From Fragilaria radians (taxonomy: Eukaryota > Bacillariophyta > Fragilariophyceae > Fragilariales > Fragilariaceae), in the NCBI GenBank assembly GCA_900642245.1, contig CAAAJI010000080.1, positions 141,990-161,130 of the forward strand: a stretch of DNA of 19,141 nucleotides. The letters run 5' to 3'. Under the pieces are notes generated by a model. That model searched no databases, was not told the origin of the DNA, and saw only the letters and a program-made list of their open reading frames with translations. Both the position numbers and the translations under genes were made by a program. Each line of letters starts with the position of its first letter. The stretch's first letter is position 1. Shown here one piece after another: positions 1-8,504 of this stretch.

Positions 1-1
1 A

Positions 2-1045
2 AATGCTAGGCCAGTTGCAATTAACTCTTACCGATGGCATGACCCCAATGCTATGCAACTACTTGGATCGATGAAAATCGCAATTCTCTCAGGAACTGCG
101 TCTCCTACTGCATCTCCTACTGCATCTCCCACTGTATCTCCTACCACATCTCCCACTGCATCTCCCACTGCATCTCCTACCACATCTCCCACTGCATCTC
201 CTACCAAATCTCCCACCGCGTCTCTTACGATGTCCCCTACAGCATCTCCTACCACATCTCCCACTGCGTCTCTCACTATATCCCCTACAGCATCTCCTAC
301 TATGATTCCTACTAATTCGCCGACAGTAAAGACACTCCTTCCCACCAGTTTGTCACCTACTAGTGCTCCAACAACATCATTGCCAACTTCAAAATCACCT
401 ACAACGTCAGCGCCAACTTCAAAGTCACCTACGACGTCAGCGCCAACTTCAAAATCACCTACAACATCAGCGCCAACTTCAAAGTCTCCCACAACTTCAG
501 CGCCAACTTCAAAGTCACCTACAACATCAGCGCCAACTTCAAAGTCTCCCACAACTTCAGCGCCAACTTCAAAGTCACCGACAACCGCTGTGCCTACTCT
601 TAGCATTACTAAAAGTAATGAGCCATCTACAGTAACCCCTACGTCTAAAGAACCAACAGCAGTAGCTCCGACATCATTGTTGTCAGCAGCTCCCACAAAT
701 GATCTGCCGGCAACAATTGCCCCGGCTGAATCACCGACTACGCAACCGACAGCATCACCCACAAGCCAAGAGACTAAACTACCAACGCCATCACTGACAA
801 ACCAACCAAGTGAAGAGCCAACTCAAATGCCAACTAAAAAGCCAACAAGAGAGCCAACCAAACCGCCAACTAAAAAGCCAACCAGAGAGCCAACTAAAAA
901 GCCAACAAGAGAGCCAACCAAACCGCCAACTAAAAAGCCAACAAGAGAGCCAACAAAAAAGCCAACCAAAAAGCCAACAACAGTCCCAATTGTTCGAAAT
1001 GGTCGAACGATTGAATCAGATTCATGGCTCTTCTTTAATCACTAA
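2..1045 (+). CDS. Pro/Thr-repeat (PT-rich) protein, 5'-partial at the window edge
   Basis: The frame is open from the first bases of the window, with no stop before the first in-frame ATG at 53, so this is probably the C-terminal part of a longer protein (347 codons visible). Apart from about 30 ordinary residues at the start, nearly everything is low-complexity Pro/Thr/Ser sequence in three blocks: SPTA/SPTT tetrapeptides, then seven copies of the decapeptide APTSKSPTTS, then a Lys/Arg/Glu-rich KKPTREPTKPPT block. It ends in a short unique tail (VRNGRTIESDSWLFFNH) at a TAA. Such segments in diatoms usually act as extended, probably O-glycosylated linkers or stalks of secreted or wall-associated proteins; that role is inferred. 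No catalytic domain, signal peptide or membrane segment is visible here. If translation started at 53 or 71 instead, it would be a pure repeat protein without a clear signal peptide, which seems less likely. Confidence 0.6.
   Translation, partial: NARPVAINSYRWHDPNAMQLLGSMKIAILSGTASPTASPTASPTVSPTTSPTASPTASPTTSPTASPTKSPTASLTMSPTASPTTSPTASLTISPTASPTMIPTNSPTVKTLLPTSLSPTSAPTTSLPTSKSPTTSAPTSKSPTTSAPTSKSPTTSAPTSKSPTTSAPTSKSPTTSAPTSKSPTTSAPTSKSPTTAVPTLSITKSNEPSTVTPTSKEPTAVAPTSLLSAAPTNDLPATIAPAESPTTQPTASPTSQETKLPTPSLTNQPSEEPTQMPTKKPTREPTKPPTKKPTREPTKKPTREPTKPPTKKPTREPTKKPTKKPTTVPIVRNGRTIESDSWLFFNH
101..306 (+). repeat. 12-bp coding tandem repeat (SPTx units)
   Basis: Consecutive 12-bp units of the form TCTCCTACTGCA encode SPTA, SPTT, SPTV and SLTI variants. 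Because the unit is a multiple of three and poor in stops, several other frames stay open across it, including a long antisense frame. Confidence 0.85.
381..590 (+). repeat. 30-bp coding tandem repeat, seven copies (APTSKSPTTS)
   Basis: Seven exact-length 30-bp units start at 381, 411, 441, 471, 501, 531 and 561. Each encodes [A/L]PTSKSPTT[S/A]. Variation is mostly synonymous (AAA/AAG, CCT/CCC/CCG, ACG/ACA). Two sub-variants partly alternate (TCACCT ACAACATCA versus TCTCCC ACAACTTCA), which suggests duplication in two-unit steps. Confidence 0.9.
830..990 (+). repeat. 60-bp higher-order coding repeat (KKPTREPTKPPT type)
   Basis: Lines 841-900 and 901-960 are nearly identical, giving a 60-bp period made of five PT tetrapeptides (KKPT, REPT, KPPT, KKPT, REPT). 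The block is strongly basic, unlike the Ser/Thr-only blocks upstream. Confidence 0.8.
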
Positions 1046-1254
1046 TTAGTCAAGTCTTTAATGGGATAAGAATAATCATGAGAAATAATCCTGCACTGAT
1101 TTATGCTGATGAACCTTTCAATTTTGTAGTTAAGGGTCTTAATATCTAATAATATCCAGTAATCTAAGTCACCTGAGGTAATCAGAAGATATTGATTCAA
1201 TATTATGCTTGACAAGCGAGTCAGGTGCATAGAGGAACAAAGCTGTCAATCTCA

Positions 1255-1644
1255 ATTTCTGGGATTATTTGGTCCGCTGCCAAACAGTTTATGGCAGTGT
1301 TGTACCATAATTTCCTTGAGTTGATCAACCAAAGTGTCAATGCCAACCTTCGTATTTGCTATTAGTTCAGCAGTTAAGAAGTAATTGTAATCCTTTGGTG
1401 CTTTTGCTATAAGTATTGCCACCAGCTGGGATTCTGGAAGCTTGTCGGTTGGAGTGTTGTACCAGCACTATGTTGTTGAAAGTTGGTCAAGCAGCACATC
1501 AGGATAGTCATCCTTCTTCATAGAAATGGCTACTATTCTTTCTTGTACTAAAACATTGGTTAGTCCATCCTTTGGCTGATACTTTTTCTTGATTTCTCTA
1601 TTGAGGCTATGGGATGTGTGTATTGATACTGGAGACGTCCAAAG
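1255..1644 (-). pseudogene. Decayed Gag-like (Copia-type) retrotransposon fragment
   Basis: On the minus strand one frame runs about 128 codons from a stop at 1645-1647 to a stop at 1252-1254, broken by a single internal TAG at 1468-1470. Read in order it contains NREIKKKYQPKDGLTNVLVQ, then a VAISMKKDDYP segment, then PESQLVAILIAKAPKDY, and ends with LKEIMVQHCHKLFGSG. This order (a KKKY..KD segment, a MKK.DDP-like segment, an LIAV.L..AP.-Y segment, then a QH..K basic end) resembles, from memory, the Gag polyprotein of diatom Copia-like elements. No start codon, zinc knuckle, protease or polymerase was found nearby, so it is a relic. The assignment is recognition by eye; the codon-like open frame is what is directly seen. 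Confidence 0.5.
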
Positions 1645-2128
1645 TTATTGCTAGTACATAATGCTAGGATTAATATTTGTATATTTACTCATCTAAAACT
1701 AGAATAGGTCACATAGGTAACCATTCTTTCTATACTTTCCACAAATTCAATAAAGACATAGTCTTATATGAATTTAGTGATGCTGAATATTGCTTAAAAA
1801 TGAATTAGACCATTTGATATCTTTTCAGGACCATCATATCAATACGGTAGGAATAACTATTACAGATTCCTATTTAACAAATAGGAATCTTTCAAGATTT
1901 ACAATTGATGAATCTAAGTTGTGAATCTAAGATCCCAAAGTCTAAATGCTAAGTGTTGAATCTAACACGTGAGCTAATAAGACTATGTGGTCAAGGAAAC
2001 ATGTAGCAATTGATCCACAACAGATCTAGGATAAAAGTAATTTTTTAAATCATAATTTACAAATTTGTATAAACCCTTAGAGCAGCTTAGAGCACTGTGA
2101 TCACATTTAGGTTGCTACCACTTGTACA
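1645..2128. other. AT-rich spacer, no gene recognised
   Basis: There is no long open frame on either strand. The only structure noted is a short perfect inverted repeat at 1864-1890, followed by repeated GAATCTAAG words around 1910-1970. It may be eroded retroelement sequence between the two Gag-like relics. Confidence 0.5.
1864..1890. repeat. Perfect 12-bp inverted repeat with 3-nt loop
   Basis: The left arm AGATTCCTATTT (1864-1875) and the right arm AAATAGGAATCT (1879-1890) are exact reverse complements around AAC. It would form a tight AT-rich hairpin. No function is assigned. Confidence 0.85.
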
Positions 2129-2628
2129 ATGATTAAGTTTTCAAAACACATCCTTCCAACTATACATGAAATCCTCCTTCCCTATGTGACCAAGTTGAAG
2201 AAGTTGGAGGCTAAAGGTGCTGATTCTGACAAGGTGGAGTCCATCAGATGTTAATTTCTTGTTGATCCCATCCCTGGTACCCAATTTTCCAAGGGGTTCT
2301 TCATCTTTAAGAGAGAAGCCCAGAGGAGTGCATCAGGTGGTTGATGGTTTACCGTGCTTTGGAGATGTTTGTGCCATTGAAAGAGCCATGAGATAGCACT
2401 AAGGTGCTCCCTACAATGTTGAAAGGACACACTCTCTCTCGTTTTGAGTATCATCTTTCAAAAAGATGTTGTGGTGATGACATTGAAGTCACGGATCAGG
2501 TGTTGTTAGAACTAGTATTTAGAGACCTAGGATAAGAGTGTATCTCTAGGTGCACCATTAGGTTGCAAAAGAATTACATGAGGAGATGCCTCTTCATGGG
2601 ACCAAATACTATGTTTAACTCATGTTGA
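2129..2628 (+). pseudogene. Decayed Gag-like retroelement protein fragment
   Basis: An ATG at 2129 opens a frame stopped by TAA at 2252. It continues after the stop as VDPIPGTQFSKGFFIFKRE, then shifts frame near 2311-2320 into PEECIRWLMVYRALEMF, and runs through MLKGHTLSRFEYHLSK and TIRLQKNYMRRCLFMGPN to a TGA at 2626-2628. Further in-frame stops lie at 2389 and 2533. The order FKR-[S]PEE-I-W, then LKG..L..FE.HL.KR, then LLELV.RD.G, then Q.NYMRR matches, from memory, a Gag-type protein repeated many times in diatom genomes (QK.YMRR..  is the hallmark). At least three stops and one frameshift make it a relic. It lies opposite in strand to the relic at 1255-1644 and appears to be a different Gag family. 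Confidence 0.5.
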
Positions 2629-3133
2629 GGCAAATAAACTGGGATTTTCCTGCACGAGAGTGGTGTGTGTCAAAATGTTGCCTATTTTTCTTGGCCTGTA
2701 TGTTTCAATGGAATGTATGCCTTCAAAATATAATACCAGCAGAAAGGTTTCCGATATTTGAATTTTTAACAATTTTCAATAAATAACCTTCATATTTGAC
2801 AAGATACATAACCCGTGCATACCCATTAACATGTTTTTGAACTCTCAATCTAATGTCAGGTCAAGCAGAAAAAGGATGACATATTTATATCACATTTTGA
2901 AACATCAAGGCATCAAAATGCCTTTCAAAGTGTGTGTTAAGTAATGACCTGTAGTAGCTTGATACTGCCTGTTCGTCCAGACCACAAATCAAAGCTACGG
3001 GGGAGTACCATTTTTTCGCAAGGTAAAAAAAGTGTAGGATCAAAAGTGCAATGTTTAATAGTGTTACATACTATACTTTCTCCATTAAGGTATGAGTTTA
3101 GGATTTTCGGAAATTGTACTTTTATCCGAGGTA
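2629..3133. other. Spacer upstream of the small secreted-protein gene
   Basis: No supported gene is seen. The first part may be further eroded retroelement sequence. The last part must contain the promoter and 5' leader of the gene at 3134, but no defined element was recognised. A plus-strand frame at 2944-3210 overlaps that gene in another frame and has no coding character. Confidence 0.4.
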
Positions 3134-3523
3134 ATGAGGGCGACTTTGCTGACATTCTTCATCCTCCCTTTTCTGATTCAAACACAAGCGGATTGTTTGG
3201 AGGAATTTGAAAAGTGTGTCACAAACAGGGATTGCTGTGGTGATCTTCAATGTAGTTTGGGTGATTGGTCTGTCACAACGGACAGTACATGTCTCTCAGT
3301 CCGATCCATGGGAATGAATTCCAAAACATTGAAAGAACAAGTTGCCTTAGTTCAACGCTACTACGAACGAGTAGCGCATGGTAAAAAATCATTGAATGAA
3401 ATTGAGGAATTGACTAGAAAGTATTCTATAAAAGGGGAATTTGCTATATTGGTCGTTCGATTGGAACGAATGTATGGAATACGAGTCGACTTTGAAGATG
3501 TGATTGAGCACAACGAGTTTTAG
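3134..3523 (+). CDS. Small secreted protein with knottin-like six-cysteine segment
   Basis: This 129-residue protein begins with a clear signal peptide: MRA followed by a hydrophobic run (about residues 4-15) and a likely cleavage site TQA-D after residue 19. I chose the ATG at 3134 because it puts the hydrophobic core at the N-terminus; an upstream in-frame ATG at 3092 would add 14 residues in front. The mature N-terminus carries six cysteines at residues 21, 28, 34, 35, 40 and 53 (C-x6-C-x5-CC-x4-C-x12-C), the C..C..CC..C..C order of inhibitor-cystine-knot folds. The remaining 75 residues are cysteine-free, charged and probably helical (KTLKEQVALVQRYYERVAHG, then LNEIEELTRKY). The family was not recognised. 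Fold and export are inferred; a role (enzyme inhibitor, signalling, defence, wall) cannot be stated, and nothing here shows toxicity. It is a single-exon gene whose TAG lies 499 bp upstream of the SMC1 start. Confidence 0.7.
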   Translation: MRATLLTFFILPFLIQTQADCLEEFEKCVTNRDCCGDLQCSLGDWSVTTDSTCLSVRSMGMNSKTLKEQVALVQRYYERVAHGKKSLNEIEELTRKYSIKGEFAILVVRLERMYGIRVDFEDVIEHNEF

Positions 3524-4022
3524 CCATTTTTAGGCTTGTATAATAAGATAAAATAGTTCATGAAGTTGCTTGTCTTTCTTAATTGTATTGTCATACTTAG
3601 CTTTGTTTACGTAATAAGGCTTACAATTAACAATATCCGAGACTGCCTAGATTGACATGTGACTGTCTAGCGTACTCTCTCCTTGACGTTACTTTCTTTT
3701 CGACCATTGTTTTGATATTTCTTAATGAATCCAAGAAAGTGTGGCTGAAAATGAGAAAATTCAGTCACATATTCGGTCAAAACTTTAAAATGCAAGGGAC
3801 CGTAGATTACATACTATGTTGAATTCAATTTGCTACTGACAAATTAGCGCGCGAAAACAAAGTGTTAACACAAATTTGATGCCATTGTGGTAGAGACGGA
3901 AAATCATCTGACAACGCTCATCCATTGTCCAATAACTGCAAGTCATTCCAAGTATCATAATTGTCACTAAAGTATTTGATTGTAGACGTTGAATCAACGT
4001 CATACACAACAATAAGTCAGTA
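3524..4022 (+). promoter_or_regulatory. Intergenic region, 3' end of secreted-protein gene and SMC1 promoter
   Basis: This is 499 bp of AT-rich sequence between two plus-strand genes. It contains an E2F-like site (3849-3856) and two ACGT-core hexamers, TGACGT at 3684-3689 and ACGTCA at 3997-4002, the latter 20 bp before the SMC1 ATG. No TATA box with convincing spacing was identified. Confidence 0.45.
3849..3856 (-). promoter_or_regulatory. E2F-like site upstream of SMC1
   Basis: GCGCGAAA on the plus strand reads TTTCGCGC on the minus strand, an exact fit to the E2F/DP consensus TTTSSCGC. It lies about 167 bp before the SMC1 ATG in otherwise AT-rich sequence. SMC1 is an S-phase/cell-cycle gene in many eukaryotes, so the site is plausible; binding is inferred. 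Confidence 0.4.
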
Positions 4023-7000
4023 ATGCCAGTTACATTCCTTGAATTGGAGAACTTCAAATCCTATGCTGGAGTTCAGCGTATCGGTCCTTTCAAAGACTTT
4101 ACCTCCATTATTGGACCTAATGGATCTGGAAAGTCTAATCTTATGGATGCAATTTCATTTGTCTTTGGTGTACAATCACGTGATCTACGAAGTTCACAAA
4201 TGAAAGATCTAATCTTTCGTCCACCAGGGAAAATTCAAAGTAGTAATCGGCTAAAGGCTCGAGCATCTCTTTATTACGAGGATGAAGATGAAACAGGAAA
4301 GCAGACAATATTTTCTCGCACGATATCCCCAAATGGAATAGGAGAATATCAAGTGAACGGTACCTCCAAAACGTTTAAGGAATATGAACAAGCCTTAGCT
4401 GAAATCGGTGTGTTGTTAAAGGCCAGAAACTTTCTTGTCTTTCAGGGTGATGTCGAAAGTATTGCTCATAAATCACCCAAGGAGCTTGTGGAATTACTTG
4501 AACAAATATCTTCCTCTGCAGAATTGAAAGATGACTATCAACGTCTTTCAAAAGAAAAAGAACAGGCCGAAGCAGCTACACTCTTTGCCTACAATAAACA
4601 AAAGGGTCTCAAAAGTGAGCGTCGTGTCGTCAAGGAACAAAAAGAGGAAGCTGAAAGGTTTCATCAAGTCTTGGAGAAGAAAAATTTGGTCAAGACAGAG
4701 ATGTATCTTTGGCAGTTGTACCATTTACATCAAGCGATTTCAGAAAAGGAGGAAACTGTTGCAGAATTACAACAACAAGTTGATGAACTAGAAGAACAAG
4801 AAAATCAATCACAATTAAAGTTAAAGGAAGCAAAAAAGACGGCGTCCGCTTGTCGTCGTGAAAATGCCACATTTGACAAAAAACGAATTGCATTGGCCTC
4901 TCAAGTGACAAAGTTAGAACCCTCCGTAATTCAAGTAGATGAAGAAATAAAGAGCCTCAAGAAAAAAATTGAATCTGAAAAGAAACAACTCATCAAATAC
5001 CAGCGCGATGCTACAATACATGATGAGACTTTGGAATCACTAAGGAAAGATATTGAAGAATACAAAGAGACCCAAGCGCAGCTTGACAAGGATTACGAAG
5101 ATGTCAAGCAGTCGGCTTCAGATATCATTCTAACCGAGGAACAGGAAGTCGAATATGAGCGCGTTAGAGAGTTAGCAGCTGCGGCAAGTGATGAACCCCT
5201 TCGAGTCTTAAAGGCTCTGACTAGGAAATTAGAAGCTGCCAGGTCCAAGGCAGGAGGTCTCACAGAATCGATTGATTCCTTGCAAAATACTCGAGACGAA
5301 ACCGCAAGAGATATTACAGCACTTGAGGAGAGAAAGGAAACACTAACCTCGGTACGTGCAGTCTCATGGAATGTACACAGAGATATAAGAGTATCACCAG
5401 AAATCCCATGTTTTCTTAGCTAACCATGTAACTCATTATAGAGTCTCGAAAAATTCTCTATTGAAGTTCGCGATTGTGAGCGTGATTTGCAGGAAACTGA
5501 ATCGTCGTCACGCAACGCTCAGAAGCGAAGGGAGGAACTCGATCAAGAAATTGAAACCGTATCCACTACCATTCGTGATGCTCGGGATGAACAAAGGAAG
5601 AGCAAGGAGGAGGAACGATTGATCCAAGCGATTACAGCTCTTCAGCGTCATTTCCCTGGAGTTCAGGGACGTCTAGTGGATCTTTGTCGCCCAACCCAAA
5701 AGAGATTCAATTTGGCTGTCACAGTCGCAGCAGGAAAGGATATGGATGCCATTGTTGTCAATACAAAAGAAACCGGATTTGAGTGTATCAAGTACCTGCG
5801 TGACCAGCGTGTCGGAACAGCAACTTTCCTTCCCTTGGACAGCCTACAGGTTCCAGATCCTGATAGTATAGATAAAGTTCGCACGAATTTGCCCGATGAT
5901 GGCCGCTATCGTCTTGCTTTGGATGTAATTTCATGCGAGGAGTCTATAAGGAAGGCAGTGTTGTATGCCGTTGGCAGTTCTATCATATGCGACGACTTGG
6001 ATAGCGCGAGACATATTTGTTTCGGAAATCCCGAGAGTAAGATGCGTGTCAAGGCAGTCACTGTTGGAGGTGCAGTCATTAGTAAAGCAGGAACTATGAC
6101 AGGAGGAGTTACCAATGATGACACCAGTCGTGCAGGCCGATGGGGAAGTCAAGATATTGAGAAACTCAATACAAAAAAAGAAGAATTAGAGGCCGAACGA
6201 GCAAAGCTTGATAGCATCGGAGGTACAACAGTCGGACTCTCCATGTCGCATCGAGCGAAGATCGACGAGCTGGTGAATAATCTTGGTCAGTTTAAGAATC
6301 GTAATCAGTACTGTCAAAGTAACTTAGATCATGCAACTAAATTACTCGGTGAGAAAACCACACTCCTAAAGGCTACAGATAAGCAGCTGTCAGGACTACT
6401 GAAACAAAGGGAAGCCGTAAATAAGCAAATCAAGAAAATCAATGAGTCAGTCACCAAGGCTGCGAATAAAGTCAAGGAAGCGGAAGATGAGTTTTTTATG
6501 CCATTTCGAACTGCCACTGGCCTTCGCGACTTAAAAGCTTATGAGGAAGCTATGGGAAAGTCCCGAGACGAATTCAATCAGAAGAAACGTGCCATAGTTG
6601 AGCATATCACTAAATTAGAGCAGCAGCTAACGTATGAAACGAATCGTGATGTGATAAAGCCTATCAAGCTCGCTGAGAAACGTATCAAGGAAAACAAAGG
6701 GAAGCTCAAGAAATGTGAAGCACGTCAGGAAAGTTTGTTAAAACAAGTGAAAGAGGCTAATGACAATCTCGCAGAAGCTGAAGCAACTATCAAGGATGCA
6801 ATTGACAAGGAAAAAGCCTTTGATGAAAATGTTTCAGAAGCACAGAAAGCATTTGCTGACGCGCAAGAGGAACGGGCATCGCATACGAAGAAGGTGGCAT
6901 CAGAGGAATATGCACTCGAACGTCTCCGTGGAAAGCTTCACGAGACACTTCAAAAGGCACGCGTCGAGGAAGTCGAACTTCCTCTTGTGCGTGAAGACAG

Positions 7001-8504
7001 CACCGGTTCTCGAACACGATCAGCGCGTAAAAGAGGAAGTAGTCAAAAGAGTAATGAGATGGAAGTTGAAGAAGTCATCGATGAGTCTCAAATAACGGGT
7101 ACTCAGGGGTTGAGCATTCCCATGACTCAAGACAGTGGCATGACAACCATGTTTTCTCAAGCAGATTATCCAGTCGTCGCGAAGGATCGAAAAGATGCTA
7201 GTAGGATCAACTTTTCTCAGCTTCGCGAAAACCTGAAAAAACGCATGAGTGAACGGGAGGAGAGTAAGCTCCAAAAAGAGTTTGAGGATCAGATTGAAAA
7301 GTTAGTGGTTGAGATTGAGAATATGGCTCCAAACATGAAAGCAACCGAAGCGTTTGAATCTATCAACCAACGTTTGAAAGAAAGTGTAACGGACTTTGAC
7401 AAGGTAAAATCCGATGCTCAAAAGGCTGTTGTCGCGTTTAATAAGGTCAAAAAGCTAAGGACGCAACGTTTTAATGAAGCATTTTATCACATTGATGAGG
7501 CACTAAAAACCATTTACACCGACATGACCAAGAGCAGTAAGCATCCGCTGGGAGGTAAGGCATATCTTAGTTTAGATGACACTGAGGAACCGTTCCAAGG
7601 TGGCTTAAAGTTCAATGCAATGCCTCCTATGAAACGTTTCCGAGATATGGAACAACTGAGTGGCGGTGAAAAAACCGTGGCTGCTCTCGCACTCTTGTTC
7701 GCCATCCACTCCTTCCGGCCTGCACCATTTTTTGTTATGGATGAAGTCGATGCAGCATTGGACAATGGTACGTATGTAATTGTACTTATGAAAGAAAACA
7801 CATCAATTTTTCTAATTGGATTGCATTTCTCATTCCCAAAATTAGTGAATCTTCGGAAGGTTTGTAATTATATCAGTCTACGGAGTAAGACAGATTTTCA
7901 ATGCATTGTAATTTCCTTGAAAGATATGTTTTACGAACGCAGTCAGAGTCTTGTGGGCATTTGTCGCGATGCCGGTACTAATTCAAGTCGTACCTTCACG
8001 TTGGATTTAACTCGATATGACCAAAATGAGAACCAAAGTCGTGGTGGTAGTAGTATTGCTTCTAGAGGAATATCGTTAGAAGAACCTGCCTCGGTAGATC
8101 GTTCTTCGAGTGTGAGCACACCAGCTGGGAGACGACGATCCTTGGAGGAACCGACTCCTGACGAACGTAGTACCGGTGACAGTGCCATGTCCATGAGACT
8201 AAGATCCCTGGAGGGGGAAACTGCCTCGGCAGAACGTAGTATTCTTAGTACAGGCGGTAGTACTACGTCGAGACGTCGATTGCTGGAGGAGGAAACTCCT
8301 TCGACAGACCGTAGTAGTGCCGGAGGTAGAGCAATGTCCATGAGACGTCGATTGTTGGAGGAGGGACCTACCTCAACCGAACGTCGTAGTAGAAGTACAG
8401 GCGGTAGTACAACGTCAAGACGACGATCACGGGAAGAATCTGTCTCGTCAGAACCTGAGACGAAACGAACAAGTAGAATGAGAAAACGAGCTGCTATGGA
8501 GTAA
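4023..8504 (+). CDS. SMC1: Cohesin ATPase subunit SMC1, three exons
   Basis: Exons 4023-5351, 5442-7767 and 7846-8504 join to 1437 residues. SMC1 pairs with SMC3 in cohesin, which holds sister chromatids together. The N-terminal head starts FLELENFKSYAG and has Walker A GPNGSGKS at residues 31-38 and the SMC1-like NFLVFQGDVESIA segment. Coiled coil follows, then the hinge at about 514-668 (FPGVQGRLVDL to GGAVISKAGTMTGG), the returning coil, and the C-terminal head with signature LSGGEK at 1182-1187, Walker B FFVMDEVDAALDN (D1210, E1211) and the family end TFTLDLTRYD at about 1268-1277. The specific SMC1 assignment also rests on the VELPL break in the second coil. It is longer than the roughly 1230 residues usual for the family, because about 160 Ser/Arg/Glu-rich repeat residues follow the normal end. 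All ATPase motifs are intact. The upstream E2F-like site hints at cell-cycle control. Confidence 0.95.
5352..5441 (+). other. SMC1: SMC1 intron 1 (90 nt, phase 0)
   Basis: The donor is GTACGT and the acceptor ATTATAG, with a branch-like CTAAC at 5420-5424, 17 nt before the acceptor AG ends. It interrupts the first coiled coil after residue 443 and contains an in-frame TAA at 5421-5423. Removing it joins ETLTS to SLEKFS and restores the frame into the hinge exon. Confidence 0.9.
7768..7845 (+). other. SMC1: SMC1 intron 2 (78 nt, phase 1, in-frame and stop-free)
   Basis: The donor is GTACGT and the acceptor AAATTAG, with a branch-like CTAAT at 7812-7816. Removing it joins DAALDN to V-NLRKVCNYI, the normal continuation of SMC heads. 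The length is divisible by three and no stop occurs in frame, so the unspliced transcript stays open and would carry 26 extra hydrophobic residues directly after the D-loop. Family alignment shows that these residues are intronic. Confidence 0.88.
8040..8455 (+). repeat. SMC1: Degenerate coding repeat in the SMC1 C-terminal tail
   Basis: About six units of 20-25 residues begin with a R-R-R-[SL]-L-E-E core (cores at ISLEEP, RRRSLEEP, RLRSLEGE, RRRLLEEE, RRRLLEEG and RRRSREES). Units alternate between endings AMSM and STGGSTTS, so a two-unit (about 48-residue) block appears to have been duplicated. The segment is Ser/Arg/Glu-rich and predicted disordered. Confidence 0.8.

Noticed and set aside
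28..762. Long minus-strand open frame (244 codons) reading VGD repeats
   Set aside because: It is the antisense of the PT-repeat arrays. Repeat units divisible by three with no stops in this frame keep it open, and it runs into non-repeat sequence without coding character.
363..1049. Additional plus-strand frames reading Gln/His/Leu- and Lys/Ser/Gln-rich repeats
   Set aside because: These are frame-shifted readings of the same PT repeats.
2944..3210. Plus-strand open frame overlapping the secreted-protein gene
   Set aside because: It overlaps the start of the gene at 3134 in another frame and has no signal peptide, motif or homology that I recognise.
3684..4002. ACGT-core hexamers (TGACGT at 3684, ACGTCA at 3997) as CO2/cAMP response elements for SMC1
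   Set aside because: Six-base matches are frequent, the spacing is not diagnostic and SMC1 is not a known target.
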